Part shown: piece by piece, positions 9,420 through 17,260 of the stretch
Numbering within the stretch: the first letter of the stretch is position 1
Layout: every line of letters begins with the position of its first letter
NCBI RefSeq assembly: GCF_001557215.1
Contig: NZ_LSJM01000104.1
Coordinates: 31,819 to 95,818 of the forward strand
Origin: Sphingomonas sp. CCH9-E2
GTDB taxonomy: Bacteria > Pseudomonadota > Alphaproteobacteria > Sphingomonadales > Sphingomonadaceae
Reading direction: 5' to 3'
DNA: 64,000 nt
Program-made: the position numbers and the translations under genes
The notes under the pieces: model-generated
What the model was told of the DNA's origin: nothing
What the model saw: the letters and a program-made list of their open reading frames with translations, nothing else
The model's database searches: none

Positions 9420-10565
9420 TCATTGCGGCGTGCTGGTATTCATTGGTCGACTATATTCACCCCGTAGCGCATCGAGTGCTATTTGGGTGTAGCCAGCTTC
9501 GTAGATTTCGATCTGGGTTCGGCGCTTGTAATAGGAAAGCCGACGACCCGGCGTATCCGCCTCGATCCGCATACGCGCCACGCCCCGGATACCTGGCGCG
9601 CGACGATGCTGCGCGAGGGTCACTAACATGTCGATGCCATAGCGTTCGAGCAGGTTGCTGCGCTCTTCAGAAAGATTGGCCGCAGCGTCGAGCATCGTGC
9701 GGGTGAGCTGATAGACATCGTCACCCTCACCCTGATGATACAGGGCGCCGGGATCGACTGGAAACAGCGGCTCGGCATCCGATTCCTCGCTGTCGAAGAT
9801 CCATGCTTCATACCAGACGGCCCCGATCTTCTCGAGCATCGCCACCCGCGCCCAGAAATCCCCCCAGGCTCCATCCTTGTTGCGGCTTTTCGAGCGATGA
9901 TAACTCGCCCAATCACCTTTCGCAGACTTCGACCCACCGACGAGGCGAAGTGCCCAAACGGAATGGATGCCGATCTCAAAAACCTTTCGAGCAGGATAAT
10001 CGTCGGGCGGGGTCTGGCTCAACGCGCCGATTGGCACACCGAATGTCGCATCGAGCTGGACCAAACCATAGAGGTCCACCAGCATTCGCAGTAAGAGCGC
10101 GTCGCCGGTCTCGCGGACACGGCGAAGCATTGAAGCCTCAGTTTCAATTCCCGTTACCAACGCGACCGGCAGAAAGATGGGGTCGCTGTCGAGAGGGATC
10201 GGCTGCAGGCGATATTGCGGATAGAGCTTCGTCGAGCGGTCGGTGTGCGCAACGAACCCATGCTGGATCAGCTCGTCGATCGCGACCTTGGCCCGTGGCT
10301 TGCCCATTCCTGCATGCTGTTCGCAAGCCTTGGTCGACCATTTGCTGAGCTGATGGTCGCTGCCGGTCCCGGCAAGCAGCACAATATATGCGGTGACGAG
10401 GTTCAGCCTGTTGTTAGTCTCAACCTCCCATAGGCGTTCCCATGCTGCGCGATCAATGGCAAGAAAGTTGCCGCCTCGCCCCTTCCCCCGAATGCGATCG
10501 GCACCGACTGATTCGGCTTCACGGGACGCCGAATCGTCCAAAGGCGCATTTTTCGATCGTTCCAC
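9420..10565 (-). CDS. Conserved unknown protein, winged-helix-like N-terminus
   Basis: About 381 residues. I cannot name the family. Near the N-terminus a segment (RLNLVTAYIVLLAG ... WSTKACEQHAGMGKPRAKVAIDELIQHGF) reads like a winged helix-turn-helix, so DNA binding is likely. The rest is mixed alpha/beta with a basic C-terminus (RRLSYYKRRTQIEIYEAGY). The start is uncertain: I used the GTG at 10565. The open frame runs on to a TTG at 10664, but that part is encoded by a 9-bp tandem repeat and is probably a control region. It sits 33 bp upstream of the PemK-like gene, so they are probably cotranscribed. A plasmid regulator or a second initiator bound to the adjacent repeats is possible but unproven. 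Confidence 0.6.
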   Translation of the reverse strand: MERSKNAPLDDSASREAESVGADRIRGKGRGGNFLAIDRAAWERLWEVETNNRLNLVTAYIVLLAGTGSDHQLSKWSTKACEQHAGMGKPRAKVAIDELIQHGFVAHTDRSTKLYPQYRLQPIPLDSDPIFLPVALVTGIETEASMLRRVRETGDALLLRMLVDLYGLVQLDATFGVPIGALSQTPPDDYPARKVFEIGIHSVWALRLVGGSKSAKGDWASYHRSKSRNKDGAWGDFWARVAMLEKIGAVWYEAWIFDSEESDAEPLFPVDPGALYHQGEGDDVYQLTRTMLDAAANLSEERSNLLERYGIDMLVTLAQHRRAPGIRGVARMRIEADTPGRRLSYYKRRTQIEIYEAGYTQIALDALRGEYSRPMNTSTPQ

Positions 10566-10595
10566 GAGGGCGTGGTAACACGTCTTTCTGTCCCC

Positions 10596-10666
10596 ATCAA
10601 GGTATTCAATGCAATCAAGGGTATCAAGGCAATCAAGAACAATGGAACATATCAAGGGAATCAAGG
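10596..10666. repeat. 9-bp tandem repeats, consensus ATCAAGGNN
   Basis: ATCAAGG begins at 10596, 10614, 10623, 10651 and 10660, with degenerate members near 10605 (ATTCAATG), 10632 (ATCAAGA) and 10641. The spacing is 9 bp, with one step of 10. The array is at the 5' end of the minus-strand wHTH-like gene and upstream of the promoter-like region at 10742. It looks like an operator or iteron array for a protein binding each 9-bp unit. Seen directly; the role is inferred. Confidence 0.65.
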
Positions 10667-10741
10667 AAAATGGATCATGCCGTATAACGGCCTGGCTCGC
10701 AAGGAATGTCTGAAATCAGGGACTTAGGATTCAAACGCGAG

Positions 10742-10769
10742 TTGAATTTTAACGCCTTTGGCCTATATA
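10742..10769 (+). promoter_or_regulatory. Predicted sigma70-type promoter
   Basis: TTGAAT (10742-10747) and TATATA (10764-10769) are separated by 16 bp on the plus strand, in a locally AT-rich stretch. It would drive transcription into a strong hairpin at 10830-10857, giving a short RNA, or with read-through the ParB-like gene at 11240. Confidence 0.4.
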
Positions 10770-10829
10770 GAACTCACAGCTCAGGCTGCTCGGCTTAACG
10801 GCCTTTTGGAATTACACCGCAAGGTGCTC

Positions 10830-10857
10830 GGGGAGAGCTTCGCAAGAGGCTCTCCCC
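10830..10857 (+). terminator. Strong hairpin, possible terminator or attenuator
   Basis: GGGGAGAGC (10830-10838) and GCTCTCCCC (10849-10857) pair perfectly over 9 bp around a 10-nt loop, followed by TTTCCTC. The T tract is weak. It lies about 60 bp after the promoter-like sequence, so a short transcript of roughly 80 nt is possible. The rest of 10860-11157 shows no credible gene. Confidence 0.5.
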
Positions 10858-11157
10858 TTTCCTCATCCAGATTCCTTTAGCATCAAGCGCTTTCCGATCA
10901 CCGATCGCGCATTGTGCGTTCAGCTCTCGCCTTCAGGCAGGTGCTGTCGAGAAGCGATGAAAACTGCCTTTCAAAGCTCGACTAGCTAACGTCGCATTCT
11001 GGCTCAAAGCCGGTCTGGTTACGCCGCGAATGGTGGCCATCCCAGAATCGCGAGCTCCAACCCTTTCGGCATTTTGTTCTTTTATGAGTCGCTCCGTCCA
11101 GCTCAAGACCATGTTATGCTGTTCACCCTCAGGGGAGAAGATGGTCAACTCTTAGTC

Positions 11158-11239
11158 CTGCGTGAAACGCAGATCGGAAGGGGAGGGGGAGGGGATGTGT
11201 GCCCGGGTGATTGCCGGGTGCACATCAGGAGCGACCACG
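11158..11239 (+). promoter_or_regulatory. Purine tract plus hairpin leader (copy 2)
   Basis: A tight hairpin (CTGCGT 11158-11163, ACGCAG 11167-11172) is followed by a G-rich purine tract at 11176-11195 with runs of 4, 5 and 4 G. Then comes a second hairpin (TGTG+CCCGG 11198-11206 against CCGGG+CACA 11214-11224 with a 2-nt bulge). The ribosome binding site (CAGGAG, 11226-11231) comes right after, before the ATG at 11240. The 16-mer GAAGGGGAGGGGGAGG at 11177 recurs exactly at 19111. Confidence 0.6.
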
Positions 11240-13357
11240 ATGCTTATTCCCTTTTCCCGGCTCTATCTGAGCGATGCCAATGTGCGCAAAACGCGCAGCG
11301 AAGAAGACGATATCCAGCTTTCCGCCGACATCGAAGCGCGCGGCCTTTTGCAGAACCTGCTGGTCACCAGGAGCAAGAAGCGCGGCAAGTTTGCCGTGAT
11401 CGCCGGTGGCCGGCGATTGCGGGCCATCGAGATGATCGTCACGCGCGGTGCCTGGGCCCCCGATACCGAGATCGAATGCAAGCTGCTCGAAGGCAGCGAA
11501 GAGGAAGCAGGCGAGGCCTCGCTTGCCGAGAACTTCCAGCGCGTCGGGATGTCACCGGCTGAGGAATGCCGGGCCTTCCAGCACTTTATCAAGGAAGGCA
11601 GCGACGTTGCCGCGGTCGCCAAACGCTTCGGCCTCACCCTGCGCTTCGTGGAAGGCCGCTTGCGGCTAGCGAACCTTGCCGAGCCGATTTTCGAGGCACT
11701 CGCCAAAGGCGATGTCACACTCGAGATCGCCAAGGCCTACGCAGCGACCGACCAGCACGAGGTGCAACTGCGGGTCTTTGAGCAGATGCGCTACGCCTAT
11801 AACCCAAGCGCCGATGCCATCCGGCGTATGGTGGCGAACGGTTCCATGCGCGGCAATGACCCGATTGCGCTGCTGATCGGCGAAGATGCCTATGTGGCCG
11901 CCGGCGGGAAGATCGAACGCGACCTCTTCAGCGAAGCGGCAGATGATCGCTGGATCGACATCGAGATCGCCCACAGGCTTGCGGCCGAGAAAATGGAGGC
12001 CGAAGCCCAGCGGATCGCTGCTGAAACTGGCCTTGCCTGGATCAGCCCAGTGGCGTCGACCAATTCATGGCAGGCGCGCAGCGAAATGGGCGTCAATGCT
12101 GTCCGGCTGCCGCCCGCGCCGCTGTCCGAAGAAGCACGAGCCCGAATTGACGCGATCGATGCCCGCATGGAAGAAATCAGCGAGATCATCGACGAAGGCC
12201 ATGAAGGCGGCCCTGAAGGCGACGGGGCCGATTTCGGGCAGCTCGAGGCCGAGTATGAGGATCTCGATGCTGAGCGCAGCGACCTCAATAACCCGGTGCG
12301 CGAACTGCCCGAAGAATGGCGCAGTGAGGCCGGGCGGTTCCTGGTTCTCACCACCCGCGGCGAGATGGTGCTCGAGGCCGATTACTACAGCGAAAAGCGC
12401 CTGTCGTTCGAGACCGATGAGAATGGCAAGGTGACAGCGACGGCCGAAGAGCCGGTGTCAGGTTCCACCAAGCGCGGTAGCGCTGCACCTTCCAGACCCG
12501 AGGCAGTTGCGCCGGGCACGGAGAAGCCGATCAGCGCCCGTCTGTTCGACGAGCTTTCCGTGCAGCGCCGTAATATCCTGTCGGCATCCCTCCTCAGCGA
12601 TGCCGGGCTCGCGCTCGACTTCGCCATCTTCGCGCTGGCTGACAGCCGCAGCTATGAAAGCCGGGGAACCTCGATCAGGGGCGGGCACCCCAGCGATCCG
12701 GCGACCGGAGAACTTCCGCAGTCCACAGCCGAAGGGATTCTCGCCGAGGCCGAAAGCGCGCTCGACAAGGCATGGCAGGAACATGGGTGTGCGGCGCAGC
12801 GCTTCATTGCCTTTCGCGAACTTGCCGACGAAGCCAAGGCGGCGTGGCTCGCCTATGCGGTGGCCATCTCGCTCGAAGCCAAGAAGGGCTATGGTTCGGA
12901 ATACCATCCGATCCATGCCGTCATCGGCAGCATGCTCGACATTGACGTTGCAGCAATGTGGCGCCCGACAGCCGAGAATTTCTTCGACCGGGTGAGCAAG
13001 ACCTCGTGTCTTGCGGCACTGACCGAAGTCGGCGGCAGCGATCTTGCGGCGCGTTATGCCGCATCGAAGAAGGCTGACCTTGCCAAGACCTGCGAGACGA
13101 TCTTCGCCGGCAAGGCGATCATTGAACAGGACGTCAAGGAAGCAGCGCTGGCCTGGCTCCCCGAAGGCATGAAGTTCACGATTGGTGCCAACCCCGCTGA
13201 TCCGGTCATCCCGGACACCGACGAAAGCGCCCCTGTCTCCGGCGCCTGCGATGGCGATGGCGCTGAACCTGAAGCTGAAGCCGATAGCGAGGCCGACGAG
13301 CTTATCAATGACCATCAACCTGAAGTCGCCTGTGAAGAAGCGGCGGTAGCCGCCTGA
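11240..13357 (+). CDS. Large ParB-like nuclease-domain protein
   Basis: A 705-residue protein. The N-terminal 110 residues are a ParB/Spo0J nuclease-like domain (MLIPFSRLYLSDANVRKT, GLLQNLLVTR, VIAGGRRLRAIEM, SLAENFQR), followed by an HTH region (EGSDVAAVAKRFGLTLRFVEGRLRLA). The remaining 500 residues are helical and acidic and not known to me in detail. It is not paired with a ParA, and the plasmid already has parAB, so it is more likely an accessory DNA-binding or nuclease protein than the partition factor. I chose the ATG at 11240 because of the ribosome binding site just upstream and because the ParB domain begins there; the open frame begins at 11162. A terminator hairpin follows at 13386. 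Confidence 0.8.
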   Translation: MLIPFSRLYLSDANVRKTRSEEDDIQLSADIEARGLLQNLLVTRSKKRGKFAVIAGGRRLRAIEMIVTRGAWAPDTEIECKLLEGSEEEAGEASLAENFQRVGMSPAEECRAFQHFIKEGSDVAAVAKRFGLTLRFVEGRLRLANLAEPIFEALAKGDVTLEIAKAYAATDQHEVQLRVFEQMRYAYNPSADAIRRMVANGSMRGNDPIALLIGEDAYVAAGGKIERDLFSEAADDRWIDIEIAHRLAAEKMEAEAQRIAAETGLAWISPVASTNSWQARSEMGVNAVRLPPAPLSEEARARIDAIDARMEEISEIIDEGHEGGPEGDGADFGQLEAEYEDLDAERSDLNNPVRELPEEWRSEAGRFLVLTTRGEMVLEADYYSEKRLSFETDENGKVTATAEEPVSGSTKRGSAAPSRPEAVAPGTEKPISARLFDELSVQRRNILSASLLSDAGLALDFAIFALADSRSYESRGTSIRGGHPSDPATGELPQSTAEGILAEAESALDKAWQEHGCAAQRFIAFRELADEAKAAWLAYAVAISLEAKKGYGSEYHPIHAVIGSMLDIDVAAMWRPTAENFFDRVSKTSCLAALTEVGGSDLAARYAASKKADLAKTCETIFAGKAIIEQDVKEAALAWLPEGMKFTIGANPADPVIPDTDESAPVSGACDGDGAEPEAEADSEADELINDHQPEVACEEAAVAA

Positions 13358-13385
13358 GGCGGCAAATCACCCCTCCTGATGACCT

Positions 13386-13424
13386 GGCCCGGCCACTCGC
13401 CTGAGTGAGCTGGGCCTCTTTTTG
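13386..13424 (+). terminator. Rho-independent terminator after ParB-like gene
   Basis: GGCCC (13386-13390) pairs with GGGCC (13412-13416) and the inner CACTC (13394-13398) with GAGTG (13403-13407), separated by a small internal loop, followed by TCTTTTTGTT. It lies directly upstream of the ardC ribosome binding site, so it may also act as an attenuator for ardC. Confidence 0.75.
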
Positions 13425-13439
13425 TTGAGGAGCAGGCCA

Positions 13440-14390
13440 ATGCGCCAAAGACCCAAGCGCGACGTCGCGCAGGAAATCACCAATCTGATCATCGCTACAA
13501 TCGAGGCCGGAACGCTGCCCTGGCGCCGGCCCTGGAAGAAGACTGGGATGGGCGGAGCGCCGCTGCGCGCGGCAGGCGTCCCTTACACAGGGATCAACCG
13601 CCTCTATCTTTGGGCGGTCGCCGACCATTATGGTTATGGCTCGCGCTACTGGATGACCTGGCGGCAAGCCATCGAGCTTGGCGGAAAGGTGCGCAAGGGC
13701 GAGACCGCCGAGCCGAGCATCTACTTCAACAGCACGAAGAAGACTGCGATCGACCAGGCGACCGGCGAGGAATCCTCGAAAACAATCCGGTTCATGCGCG
13801 CCTACAGTGTGTTCAACGCATCGCAAATCGACGGGCTGCCGCCGCATTTCTATCCGAGCCCGGTGCCTGAAGCGCCGCCGACGCCCTCACAGAAGGCCGC
13901 TGCCATCGAGCGCTTCTTCTCACCCGTTCCGGCTGACATACGCCTCGGCGGAGACCGCGCGTTCTACTCGCCGGGCGCTGATTATATTCAGCTTCCGCAC
14001 CCCAATGTCTTCAACACCGAAGACGGGTTCGTGGCGACGAAAGCGCATGAACTCGGGCATTGGTCGGGCCATGCCTCGCGGCTCGCCCGCGAGTTTGGCA
14101 AGCGTTTCGGCGACAAGGCATACGCTTTCGAGGAGCTGGTGGCCGAGCAGGTGAGTGCGCGCATTTGCTATGAATTGGGTCTGCCGGCAGACCTTCACGA
14201 AAGCCATGCCAGCTACGTCTCGCACTGGCTGGAGATCCTCAAGGCCGACAAGACGGCGATCATCACCGCAGCCGCGAAGGCCGATCAGGCGTTCAACCAT
14301 CTTGCGGCCTATTCGGGCTTCCAGAGCGAACCTGCCGGCGAAGAGGGGGAGGAAGCCGATGAGACGGCGCCAGTTCCGGCTTTTGCTTGA
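13440..14390 (+). CDS. ardC: ArdC-like antirestriction protein (zincin)
   Basis: A 316-residue protein. The N-terminal part (residues about 5-130) matches the ArdC ssDNA-binding domain (DVAQEITNLIIATIEAGTLPWRRPW ... the GINRLYLW and WMTWRQA segments). The C-terminal part is a metallopeptidase-like domain with the HExxH zinc motif HELGH at 203-207. ArdC proteins protect incoming plasmid ssDNA from host restriction. The ATG at 13440 follows GAGGAG; the open frame extends upstream to a TTG. The next gene overlaps its 3' end by 32 bp. The location in a probable leading region agrees with a role soon after entry into a recipient. Confidence 0.9.
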   Translation: MRQRPKRDVAQEITNLIIATIEAGTLPWRRPWKKTGMGGAPLRAAGVPYTGINRLYLWAVADHYGYGSRYWMTWRQAIELGGKVRKGETAEPSIYFNSTKKTAIDQATGEESSKTIRFMRAYSVFNASQIDGLPPHFYPSPVPEAPPTPSQKAAAIERFFSPVPADIRLGGDRAFYSPGADYIQLPHPNVFNTEDGFVATKAHELGHWSGHASRLAREFGKRFGDKAYAFEELVAEQVSARICYELGLPADLHESHASYVSHWLEILKADKTAIITAAAKADQAFNHLAAYSGFQSEPAGEEGEEADETAPVPAFA

Positions 14391-14751
14391 GCCGGCACCG
14401 CAGGAGGTCGTTTGCCTCACCCAGCTTCACCGTTATGCGGGCGATGTTGCAGGCCGGAGGAGGGCGCCGATCGGCGAGGAGCTGGACCAGCATATCGCAG
14501 GCCTGTTCCCCCAGAGGGACCCGCGCCAGGTGCTGGACGGCCTTCTCGGCAAGGGGGGCGTCGGTTGGTCGCTTGGCACAGTTCCGGGTCAAGGCCGATC
14601 GCTCATCATCCAGACAACCGAGGCGGGCGTTGCGGTCTCGGCAATAGCGAGGATCCTCGAACAGATTGCGCCAGGGGCGCTCCTGCGACCGATGATCTAC
14701 GAGCCGTTGCTGCTGGAGAACCCGAGCGAGCACTGCGGCAGCCTGCATTGA
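14359..14751 (+). CDS. Conserved unknown protein overlapping ardC
   Basis: A 130-residue protein of unknown function. It starts at the ATG at 14359, with a purine-rich GGGGGAGGAAG ribosome binding site inside ardC, and overlaps the ardC end by 32 bp, so it is translationally coupled. It is mixed alpha/beta, with a central GKGGVGWSLGTVPGQGRSLIIQ segment; this has glycine-rich character but is not a real P-loop. No membrane segment. An ArdC partner or a second establishment factor is possible on position alone. Confidence 0.6.
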   Translation: MRRRQFRLLLEPAPQEVVCLTQLHRYAGDVAGRRRAPIGEELDQHIAGLFPQRDPRQVLDGLLGKGGVGWSLGTVPGQGRSLIIQTTEAGVAVSAIARILEQIAPGALLRPMIYEPLLLENPSEHCGSLH

Positions 14752-14798
14752 GGAAAGGGGGATGGGGCCATTGCATCTTGCAATGGAAAGGAAGCCTC
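14750..14798 (+). promoter_or_regulatory. Purine tract plus hairpin leader (copy 3)
   Basis: GAGGAAAGGGGGA at 14750-14762 differs from the 13-mer of copies 1, 5 and 7 at one base. CCATTGCA (14768-14775) and TGCAATGG (14779-14786) form a perfect 8-bp stem with a 3-nt loop. AAGGAAG follows, then the ATG at 14799. Confidence 0.6.
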
Positions 14799-15440
14799 AT
14801 GTCCTGCGACATTGATTACCGTTACCGCCGCGCACTCCAGCCCGATGGGCTGACGACCTTCGAAAATGCGCTGCGAGCATTGAACGAGGCCGTGGATGAT
14901 GTCCGTCTGGCAGGCCGGCAGGCCGCAACCTGTCCGGCAGTGCTGCTGCTGACGCGCCACCTTCAACGCATTGCTGACGGAAGGCCGACCGAATGTGAGG
15001 CAGACGACCAGGCTCTGCGGTCCCAATGCATTGAACGCCTTGCCGAGCTCAAACACAGGCCTGCGATCATTGCGCTGGTCAAACGCGGGATCGACTATCG
15101 TCCCGAAGAACTGCGCCACTACCGGCGCGAGGGCACGCGGGCGCTGCGCCAGATCGCAGCAGGGATCGGGCTCGAGCACGCCGATTATCGCATCAGCTAT
15201 TACACCTCACAGGAACAGCTCGCGGGCGAGCATGTGCTGGAAGCCGACGGGATCTACGTCCGGATCAGCCCGGAAAGGTTCGGCGAGCCGGGTCTCGCCT
15301 GGCGCAACCCGTTCTGGAAACCGCCTGGCGCGGTGATGCGCAAAGCGCCGATCACCGCCCTTGCAGACATTCCCGCACTCACGGCGCGGATCGCGCGCGA
15401 ATTGAAGATCGCACCTCCGGCGCAGCCGGGGCTCATCTGA
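14799..15440 (+). CDS. Conserved unknown plasmid protein
   Basis: A 213-residue protein of unknown function, start ATG at 14799 behind a hairpin leader with AAGGAAG as ribosome binding site. The open frame continues upstream to 14412 in the shadow of the previous gene, which I do not count. Mostly helical in the first two thirds (LTTFENALRALNEAVDDV, RSQCIERLAELKHRPAIIALV), with a beta-rich region near ADYRISYYTSQEQLAGEHVLEADG. No catalytic motif recognised. The next gene begins 12 bp downstream, so they probably form an operon. Confidence 0.65.
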   Translation: MSCDIDYRYRRALQPDGLTTFENALRALNEAVDDVRLAGRQAATCPAVLLLTRHLQRIADGRPTECEADDQALRSQCIERLAELKHRPAIIALVKRGIDYRPEELRHYRREGTRALRQIAAGIGLEHADYRISYYTSQEQLAGEHVLEADGIYVRISPERFGEPGLAWRNPFWKPPGAVMRKAPITALADIPALTARIARELKIAPPAQPGLI

Positions 15441-15452
15441 AGGAGAACACGC

Positions 15453-16076
15453 ATGGGCTGGCTTTACATGCACCGTGCCGGAATGGGGGGCTTCGACACT
15501 CCCAAGGCCTATCTTGACAATCAGCTCACATGGGAGCGCGAGAATGAAGAAACCGGCACCTTCGAAGGATGCCGGGTCATCAGAAGCGTGTCCACAACCG
15601 GTGCCTACTACGCGGCTGTCCAGCGCTATGGACCGAACAACCAGACCCACGCCATCTCCGCGGTGATCTGTCTGGTCCGCTGGAACCCCAAGGCAGCCGA
15701 CGGCCTCCTGTTCGGCTACAAGGACATGGATGAAAATTCAGGACCGGTGGAGGCCGGGTGCCCCAGAAGTGTCCTGGAGGAGTTGGGGCCAACCAGTCAT
15801 CCTTATGCCCTCGACTGGCGCAACCGGTGCTACCGCCAGCTCCGGCTCAAGGAACGCAAGATCGCCGATGGCGACATGATCCGGCTGCCTGAACCGATGA
15901 AGTTCACCGACGGCACCGAACACGCTGAATTCAGGGTGACAAAGCGCGGCGCGAAAATTGAACTCAGCACGCCCGATGGCCGAGGCCGGTTTCGCATCAG
16001 CAGATTGATGGAGCGCCGATTTGAAGTCGTGCCCCCAAAGCGCGCGGTGCGCACATTCTTCCCGGCGACGCCGTAA
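15453..16076 (+). CDS. Conserved unknown plasmid protein (MGWLYM family)
   Basis: A 207-residue protein starting at the ATG at 15453, ribosome binding site AAGGAGAA. The start MGWLYMHRAGMGGFDTPKAY and the aromatic and Trp content remind me of the DUF6927-type plasmid proteins, but I am not certain. Soluble, mixed alpha/beta, with a basic C-terminus (RFRISRLMERRFEVV). Probably cotranscribed with the gene at 14799 and the small gene at 16093. Confidence 0.65.
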   Translation: MGWLYMHRAGMGGFDTPKAYLDNQLTWERENEETGTFEGCRVIRSVSTTGAYYAAVQRYGPNNQTHAISAVICLVRWNPKAADGLLFGYKDMDENSGPVEAGCPRSVLEELGPTSHPYALDWRNRCYRQLRLKERKIADGDMIRLPEPMKFTDGTEHAEFRVTKRGAKIELSTPDGRGRFRISRLMERRFEVVPPKRAVRTFFPATP

Positions 16077-16092
16077 CGCTCGGGAGGTGATC

Positions 16093-16293
16093 ATGCTGCC
16101 TCAGAGCCTGGACCCCAGAAGGGCGATCCTGTGCGGGCGCGCCAATGCCGAGCGTGTCGCCATTCGGATGACCGCAAATTCCGGGCAGAGCCATGCCGTG
16201 GTGAGGACGGACAGCAAGCTCCAGCCCTTTTGCGTTCTGCCTGCAGAAGAGGGCCTTGCCGGCGCGATCGAATTGCAGGTCGTGGTTTTGTAA
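16093..16293 (+). CDS. Small unknown protein
   Basis: A 66-residue protein. The ATG at 16093 has a good ribosome binding site (GGGAGGTG, 4 nt spacing), and it lies 16 bp after the preceding gene in the same direction. No domain recognised; it is short, basic at the start and ends with a hydrophobic IELQVVVL strand. The upstream extension of the same frame has no support. Confidence 0.5.
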   Translation: MLPQSLDPRRAILCGRANAERVAIRMTANSGQSHAVVRTDSKLQPFCVLPAEEGLAGAIELQVVVL

Positions 16294-16335
16294 GAGCGGG
16301 TAACCTCTTCGGCAAAACGGGAACACCTGCTGGGT

Positions 16336-16384
16336 TTGACACCCAAACCTTGATTACCGCAGATATTGACGCTATATCGCGTCA
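16336..16384 (+). promoter_or_regulatory. Promoter and operator of the Xre/RES pair
   Basis: TTGACA at 16336-16341 with AGATAT at 16361-16366 (19-bp spacing) gives a fair promoter. TGACGC (16367-16372) and GCGTCA (16379-16384) form a perfect 6-bp inverted repeat with a 6-bp spacer, and TGGGT/ACCCA (16331-16335/16341-16345) a second one. Autorepression by the Xre antitoxin is the usual pattern and is inferred here. Confidence 0.5.
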
Positions 16385-16403
16385 GAATTCATGGGAAAGT
16401 GCA

Positions 16404-16754
16404 ATGGCGATTCAAAACTACGCTGACAACGGCGCGTTTGCTCCGCGCAAGATCGTCGACGCGCTGCGGACGACCAGCGACGAACTCGCACGCTCGCTGG
16501 GCCTCGGCAAGGATGCGATCCAGCGCAAGGACCGGATCGCGTCCGACCGGACGCAGCGCCGCCTTCGCCAGATGGTCGAGGTGCTCAACAAGGTCGAGCC
16601 GCGCTTTGGTTCGGCGTTGTTGGCCTATGCCTGGTACCGCTCGGAACCACTGCCGGGTTTCTCGGGCCAGACTGCCATGCAGCTCGTGCAGAGCAACCGG
16701 GCCGATGACGTGCTGACCTATATCGACGCGGTCGACGCCGGCGTCCACGCCTAG
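16404..16754 (+). CDS. Xre/MbcA-ParS-type antitoxin
   Basis: A 116-residue protein starting at the ATG at 16404. It has an Xre-like HTH (APRKIVDALRTTSDELARSLGLG) and a C-terminal toxin-binding domain of the MbcA/ParS type (MVEVLNKVEPRFGSALLAYAWYRSEPLPGFSGQTAMQLV). It should neutralise the RES toxin encoded 4 bp downstream and repress the operon through the inverted repeats at 16331-16384. Length, domain order and gene order match known Xre/RES modules. Confidence 0.85.
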   Translation: MAIQNYADNGAFAPRKIVDALRTTSDELARSLGLGKDAIQRKDRIASDRTQRRLRQMVEVLNKVEPRFGSALLAYAWYRSEPLPGFSGQTAMQLVQSNRADDVLTYIDAVDAGVHA

Positions 16755-16758
16755 TCCA

Positions 16759-17253
16759 ATGCACTTTACCGGGCTGCTCTACCGCGCCCACAATCCGGTC
16801 TGGTCCCGTGAACCCCTCTCAGGGGAGGGGGCCGCCCGATTTGGCGGACGGTTCAATCGCATGGGGCGCACGGCGCTCTATACTTCCCTCGCCCCTGAGA
16901 CCGCGCTGCGCGAGGCCAATCAGGCTGGCACGCTGCAGCCCACCACGCTGGTGGCCTATCAGGCCGACATCGGGCCGCTGCTCGATGGCCGGGACACGGC
17001 TGCATTGCATCCCTTCGGCATCACACCGGCTGAACTCGCCGACCCGTCATGGCGTGATCGGATGCTCTCCGGCAAGCCGGTCCCGACGCAGGACCTGGCG
17101 GAGGCCGCGATCGCGCAAGGCTATGCTGGCATCGTTGTCCCGAGCTACGCCCGCGGCGCCCCCGCAGACGCGCTCAATCTTGTCCTATGGGACTGGGACG
17201 GGCGCATCACGCTTGTTGATGACGACGACCGACTTGGCCTTCGCAATAACTGA
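16759..17253 (+). CDS. RES-domain toxin (NAD+-degrading)
   Basis: A 164-residue RES-domain protein. RES toxins deplete NAD+ (phosphorolysis in the Mycobacterium MbcT, hydrolysis or phosphorolysis in others). The characteristic residues are visible: Arg in GEGAARFGGRFN, Glu in LYTSLAPETALREA and Ser in VVPSYARG, the three that give RES its name. It is 4 bp after its antitoxin gene, a standard type II toxin-antitoxin unit, probably used for plasmid maintenance. Confidence 0.87.
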   Translation: MHFTGLLYRAHNPVWSREPLSGEGAARFGGRFNRMGRTALYTSLAPETALREANQAGTLQPTTLVAYQADIGPLLDGRDTAALHPFGITPAELADPSWRDRMLSGKPVPTQDLAEAAIAQGYAGIVVPSYARGAPADALNLVLWDWDGRITLVDDDDRLGLRNN

Positions 17254-17260
17254 TGGCCTC

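Noticed and set aside
10933-11148. Minus-strand frame of 71 residues between the wHTH-like gene and the ParB-like gene
   Set aside because: No ribosome binding site, and no family or motif recognised.
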